In this document: positions 61,950 to 64,000 of the stretch, piece after piece | How positions within the stretch are numbered: position 1 is the stretch's first letter | Layout of the letters: every line of letters begins with the position of its first letter | Assembly: GCA_022009795.1 (NCBI GenBank) | Contig: CP091724.1 | Span: forward strand, 1,525,501-1,589,500 | Direction of reading: 5' to 3' | Length of the DNA: 64,000 bases | Source: Anaerotruncus sp. | Lineage (GTDB): Bacteria; Bacillota; Clostridia; Oscillospirales; Acutalibacteraceae | Position numbers and translations under genes: made by a program | Notes under the pieces: generated by a model | What the model was told of the DNA's origin: nothing | The model's input: only the letters and a program-made list of their open reading frames with translations | Databases searched by the model: none

Positions 61950-62086
61950 TAAGAAAAAAGGAACGGCGTTGGGGCACCCTCCGTAAGGAAGGTGCCCCAA
62001 CTGCTTTACACTTGACTCCTTTTCGGATTGTGTTGTCACAATCCGATGCTCGCTATCCCTATGGACTCGGTGACGTATGCTTCGTA

Positions 62087-62971
62087 TTATTTGTTTATAA
62101 CTTCTTTGTACCAAGTTGGAACGGGTTTTGTCATATTATCATACCAACTTAGTACATCTTTTGCTTGATTTACCATTACTTGAATTTCGCTCTGACCAAA
62201 AGGAATTGCCCAAGGCACAGAAGATAAAGTATTACTGCTGATATAAAGTGCGAGCAACTCCCAAAACTGAACCGGCACATCATTATCGAAGTACCCGTTT
62301 ACCATTCCGGTTGCAAATAAAGGAGCAGCTTGAGCACACCACACAATGCGATTAAATTCTTCCCACGGATCTCCAAAGTCATTTCTGTTAAAATCAATAA
62401 TGTAAAGTTGCTTATCATTCCCTATCATCATATTGCCGATATGATAATCTCCGTGCTGATAAGTTCGAGGGCGACCGCTGAGCAAGTGTCTGTGAGCATT
62501 AATGTAATCAATGAAGGCTTGCCCATTTTCGTACTTGATAGGACATTCTTCATACATTTTGATTTTGCGGTCTGCTTTACGATTAAAGTAAATTTCCCAA
62601 TCTTCTATTCCTTTGGGAGCGGGGATTTTGTGAATCTCCTTCAGTATTCTTCCCGCTTCAAAACCATAAGAATATTGTTCTTCGCATGTTAAATTATGTA
62701 CATTTTCTTCTACATCAACGCCATCTATCCAAGTTTGAATAGAATAAACTCCTTCATCAGATGTACCGAACTCTAAAGGTTTGCACATTGGCACACCGAG
62801 AGTTGCTACCTGACTCATAAGTTCATATTCACTTTTCTTTCTGTCATACTGTTCAATCGGAGAAACACGAAGCAAAAATCTTTTTCCTTGTTCGTCAGTA
62901 AGACAGTATTTTTTATCTTCTGACCAACCTTTATCTATTAGTTGCTTTGTAATAAACTTATGTTGTGGCAC
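62087..62971 (-). CDS. Aminoglycoside phosphotransferase/choline kinase family protein
   Basis: It encodes 294 residues, intact. Kinase fold: FLLRVSPIEQYDRKKSEYELM (ATP Lys not obvious), catalytic loop YQHGDYHIGNMMI and metal loop LYIIDFNRNDFGDPWEEF. It probably phosphorylates a small hydroxylated substrate; antibiotic inactivation cannot be claimed from sequence alone. Codons are A/T-richer than neighbours and it sits beside tRNA-Gly between inverted repeats, which suggests import. The start is GTG 62971 with GGAG nine bases before it. A 26-bp palindrome lies just upstream. Confidence 0.82.
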   Translation of the reverse strand: MPQHKFITKQLIDKGWSEDKKYCLTDEQGKRFLLRVSPIEQYDRKKSEYELMSQVATLGVPMCKPLEFGTSDEGVYSIQTWIDGVDVEENVHNLTCEEQYSYGFEAGRILKEIHKIPAPKGIEDWEIYFNRKADRKIKMYEECPIKYENGQAFIDYINAHRHLLSGRPRTYQHGDYHIGNMMIGNDKQLYIIDFNRNDFGDPWEEFNRIVWCAQAAPLFATGMVNGYFDNDVPVQFWELLALYISSNTLSSVPWAIPFGQSEIQVMVNQAKDVLSWYDNMTKPVPTWYKEVINK

Positions 62972-62987
62972 AGTCTTTCTCTCCTTC

Positions 62988-63013
62988 AGATAGCAAATAG
63001 TTATTTGCTATCT
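62988..63013. promoter_or_regulatory. 26-bp perfect palindrome before the phosphotransferase gene
   Basis: Arms AGATAGCAAATA and TATTTGCTATCT enclose GT, ending one base before the AAGGAG ribosome site. It may be an operator or a leader hairpin that hides the ribosome site. Confidence 0.55.
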
Positions 63014-63179
63014 AAAAATTATTATATCATAAAATGATTTTTTTCCGCAAACCAGTCATTTTTGACGACTTACAAAAAGCAAAAAGGAAAAACGACTTCC
63101 TTGCGGAGTGTTTTCCTTGCCGTTCCTTTTTAATTTCAACCTGTTCTCATTTTTCGGCTGTTTTTAATTATAGGCCGTA

Positions 63180-64000
63180 TTATTTCATATCCTTATAGGG
63201 CTTCTTTTTTTCGTTACCCAGCCGGGCTTATTCACCTGCTTTGCGCGGGCGATTGAAAGTGCGTTTTCGGGCACCTCATCCGTTATGGTGCTGCCTGCGG
63301 CGGTGAAAGCATAATCGCCGATTTCAACGGGAGCCACAAGATTTGAATTGCAGCCGATGAAGGCATGATTGCCGATTTTGCAGCGGTGCTTATTTTTGCC
63401 GTCATAATTAACGGTTACGGTTCCGCAGCCGAAATTAACATTTTCGCCCACATCGGAATCGCCGATATAAGTGAGGTGTGCGCTTTTGGTGCCTGCGCCG
63501 ACAACGGAGTTTTTAACCTCCACAAAATTGCCGATGTGAACGCCCTTGCCGAGCTTGCTGCCTGCACGGATTTTAACAAACGGGCCGCAATCGGTGCCGT
63601 CCTCAACCTCACTGTCGAGCAGCTTAACATTATCGAGCACAACATTGTTGCCGATAATGCCGTCCTTAATATAAGTGTTTGGGCCGATAACGCAATCTTT
63701 GCCGATTTTCGTGTTGCCCAAAATAATCGTGTTTGGCAAAATCTGCGTATTTGCGCCGATTTCAACCTCTTTGCCTATCATAACGCCGTCTGTGCACGGA
63801 ATATCAACGCCGTTTATCATATGGCGGTTATTTATGTTGCGGCGCATAATATTATTTAAGCCGTTAAGCTGCAATCTGTCGTTAGCGCCGAGGATTGCCT
63901 CTTTATCCTCGCAAACATATGCGCCGGCATTTTTGCCCGCCGCCAAAAGGATTGCAAGGCTGTCTGTTAAATAATATTCATTTTGTGCGTTTTCGTTTGT
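63180..64000 (-). CDS. glmU: Bifunctional GlmU, C-terminal acetyltransferase part
   Basis: The gene runs out of the window; only the left-handed beta-helix part and linker are seen. Hexapeptide repeats begin at VMIGKEVEIGANTQILPNTII; the active site region is KNSVVGAGTKSAHLTYIGDSDVGENVNFGCGTVTVNYDGKNKHRCKIGNHAFIGCNS, as in GlmU. It acetylates glucosamine-1-phosphate and, with its missing N-terminal half, makes UDP-GlcNAc. The A7 near 63204-63210 must be read as 5 to end in KKKPYKDMK at 63180. Confidence 0.92.

Larger units (their letters stand above)
61955..63131. mobile_element. Possible small element: inverted repeats around a phosphotransferase gene
   Basis: AAAAAGGAACGGC (61955-61967) and its exact complement GCCGTTCCTTTTT (63119-63131) flank the 62087-62971 gene. 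The similarity extends inward about 37 bp with mismatches (CTTCCTTACGGAGGG against CTTCCTTGCGGAGTG). The left end begins six bases after the tRNA-Gly CCA end. The cargo is visibly more AT-rich than its neighbours and has no frame breaks. No transposase or target duplication is visible, so the ends may instead be two related terminator-like hairpins. Confidence 0.4.

Noticed and set aside
61860..62114. 84-residue minus-strand frame covering tRNA-Gly.
   Set aside because: It is the complement of the tRNA, a false gene type common beside tRNA-Gly.
1..64000. Programmed ribosomal frameshifting or polymerase slippage as a general recoding system.
   Set aside because: Runs are only 5-7 bases, the breaks need both +1 and +2 corrections, several genes would need four to seven events each, and many equal runs in the same genes need none. 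Run-length error explains all of it.
1..64000. CRISPR array, prophage or insertion sequence.
   Set aside because: I saw no regularly spaced repeats, no cas, integrase, capsid or transposase motifs in the window.

Overview
The window reads as chromosome of an anaerobic, spore-lineage Clostridia, probably a gut member of the Oscillospirales or a relative. Supporting signs are Spo0A and a SleB-type cortex-lytic enzyme, dockerin-bearing giant secreted proteins, a short SUF operon, PduL, DUF951, DnaD/DnaC and a G5/3D-domain wall protein. Species cannot be named from the sequence. Sigma-A promoters (TTGACA, 17 bp, TATAAT) and GGAGG ribosome sites are clear throughout.

Layout. 1-1550: end of a flavoprotein gene and a small membrane-protein gene. 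1750-20003: secreted-protein region. A minus-strand run encodes a 2024-aa dockerin protein, a cohesin-like/dockerin protein, an InlB-repeat/CxxC surface protein and a 32-aa peptide. A divergent 2405-aa secreted protein lies on the plus strand. 20100-24045: a small XRE regulator facing a zinc-ribbon membrane protein across a palindrome, then an M20 peptidase with two membrane proteins. 24224-25660: G5/3D wall protein with a long leader. 26198-28099: tRNA-Arg and a two-gene SUF operon. 28228-38330: MFS transporter, LUD protein, YifB/ComM, phosphoglucomutase, two small membrane-linked proteins and an mgl-type sugar ABC transporter. 38570-42034: Spo0A with an altered receiver, PduL, uracil-DNA glycosylase, SleB pair. 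42149-49114: OGG-type glycosylase, RsmE, an Rrf2 regulator with a cysteine-thiol operon (metY-cysK) behind a Cys-Cys leader peptide, NadA, TrmB. 49299-51111: ABC exporter. 51339-56446: DUF951-murI-prfA-tsaC/coaE fusion-M18 peptidase operon. 56579-61708: S1 protein, Ca-loop lipoprotein-like protein, dnaD-dnaC. 61820-64000: tRNA-Gly, a probably imported phosphotransferase between inverted repeats, and the end of glmU.

The most striking overall property is about 70 reading-frame breaks. Nearly all fall in A or T runs, read as 5 where the frame wants 4, or as 7 where it wants 5 or 6. A few near the left end look like one-base losses. They hit housekeeping genes (pgm, prfA, nadA, dnaC, trmB, ogg, glmU), and correcting only the run length restores full-length canonical proteins. 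I therefore treat them as homopolymer errors in the assembly, not as pseudogenes. Coordinates below are for the whole repaired genes, and lengths are after repair.

Candidates for undescribed biology are: the cohesin/dockerin giant-protein cluster with its 32-aa peptide gene that is itself a 13-bp hairpin; the Spo0A homologue lacking the phospho-acceptor Asp; the Cys-Cys leader peptide before metY-cysK; a 107-bp palindromic element splitting the mgl operon; and the inverted-repeat-flanked phosphotransferase next to tRNA-Gly.
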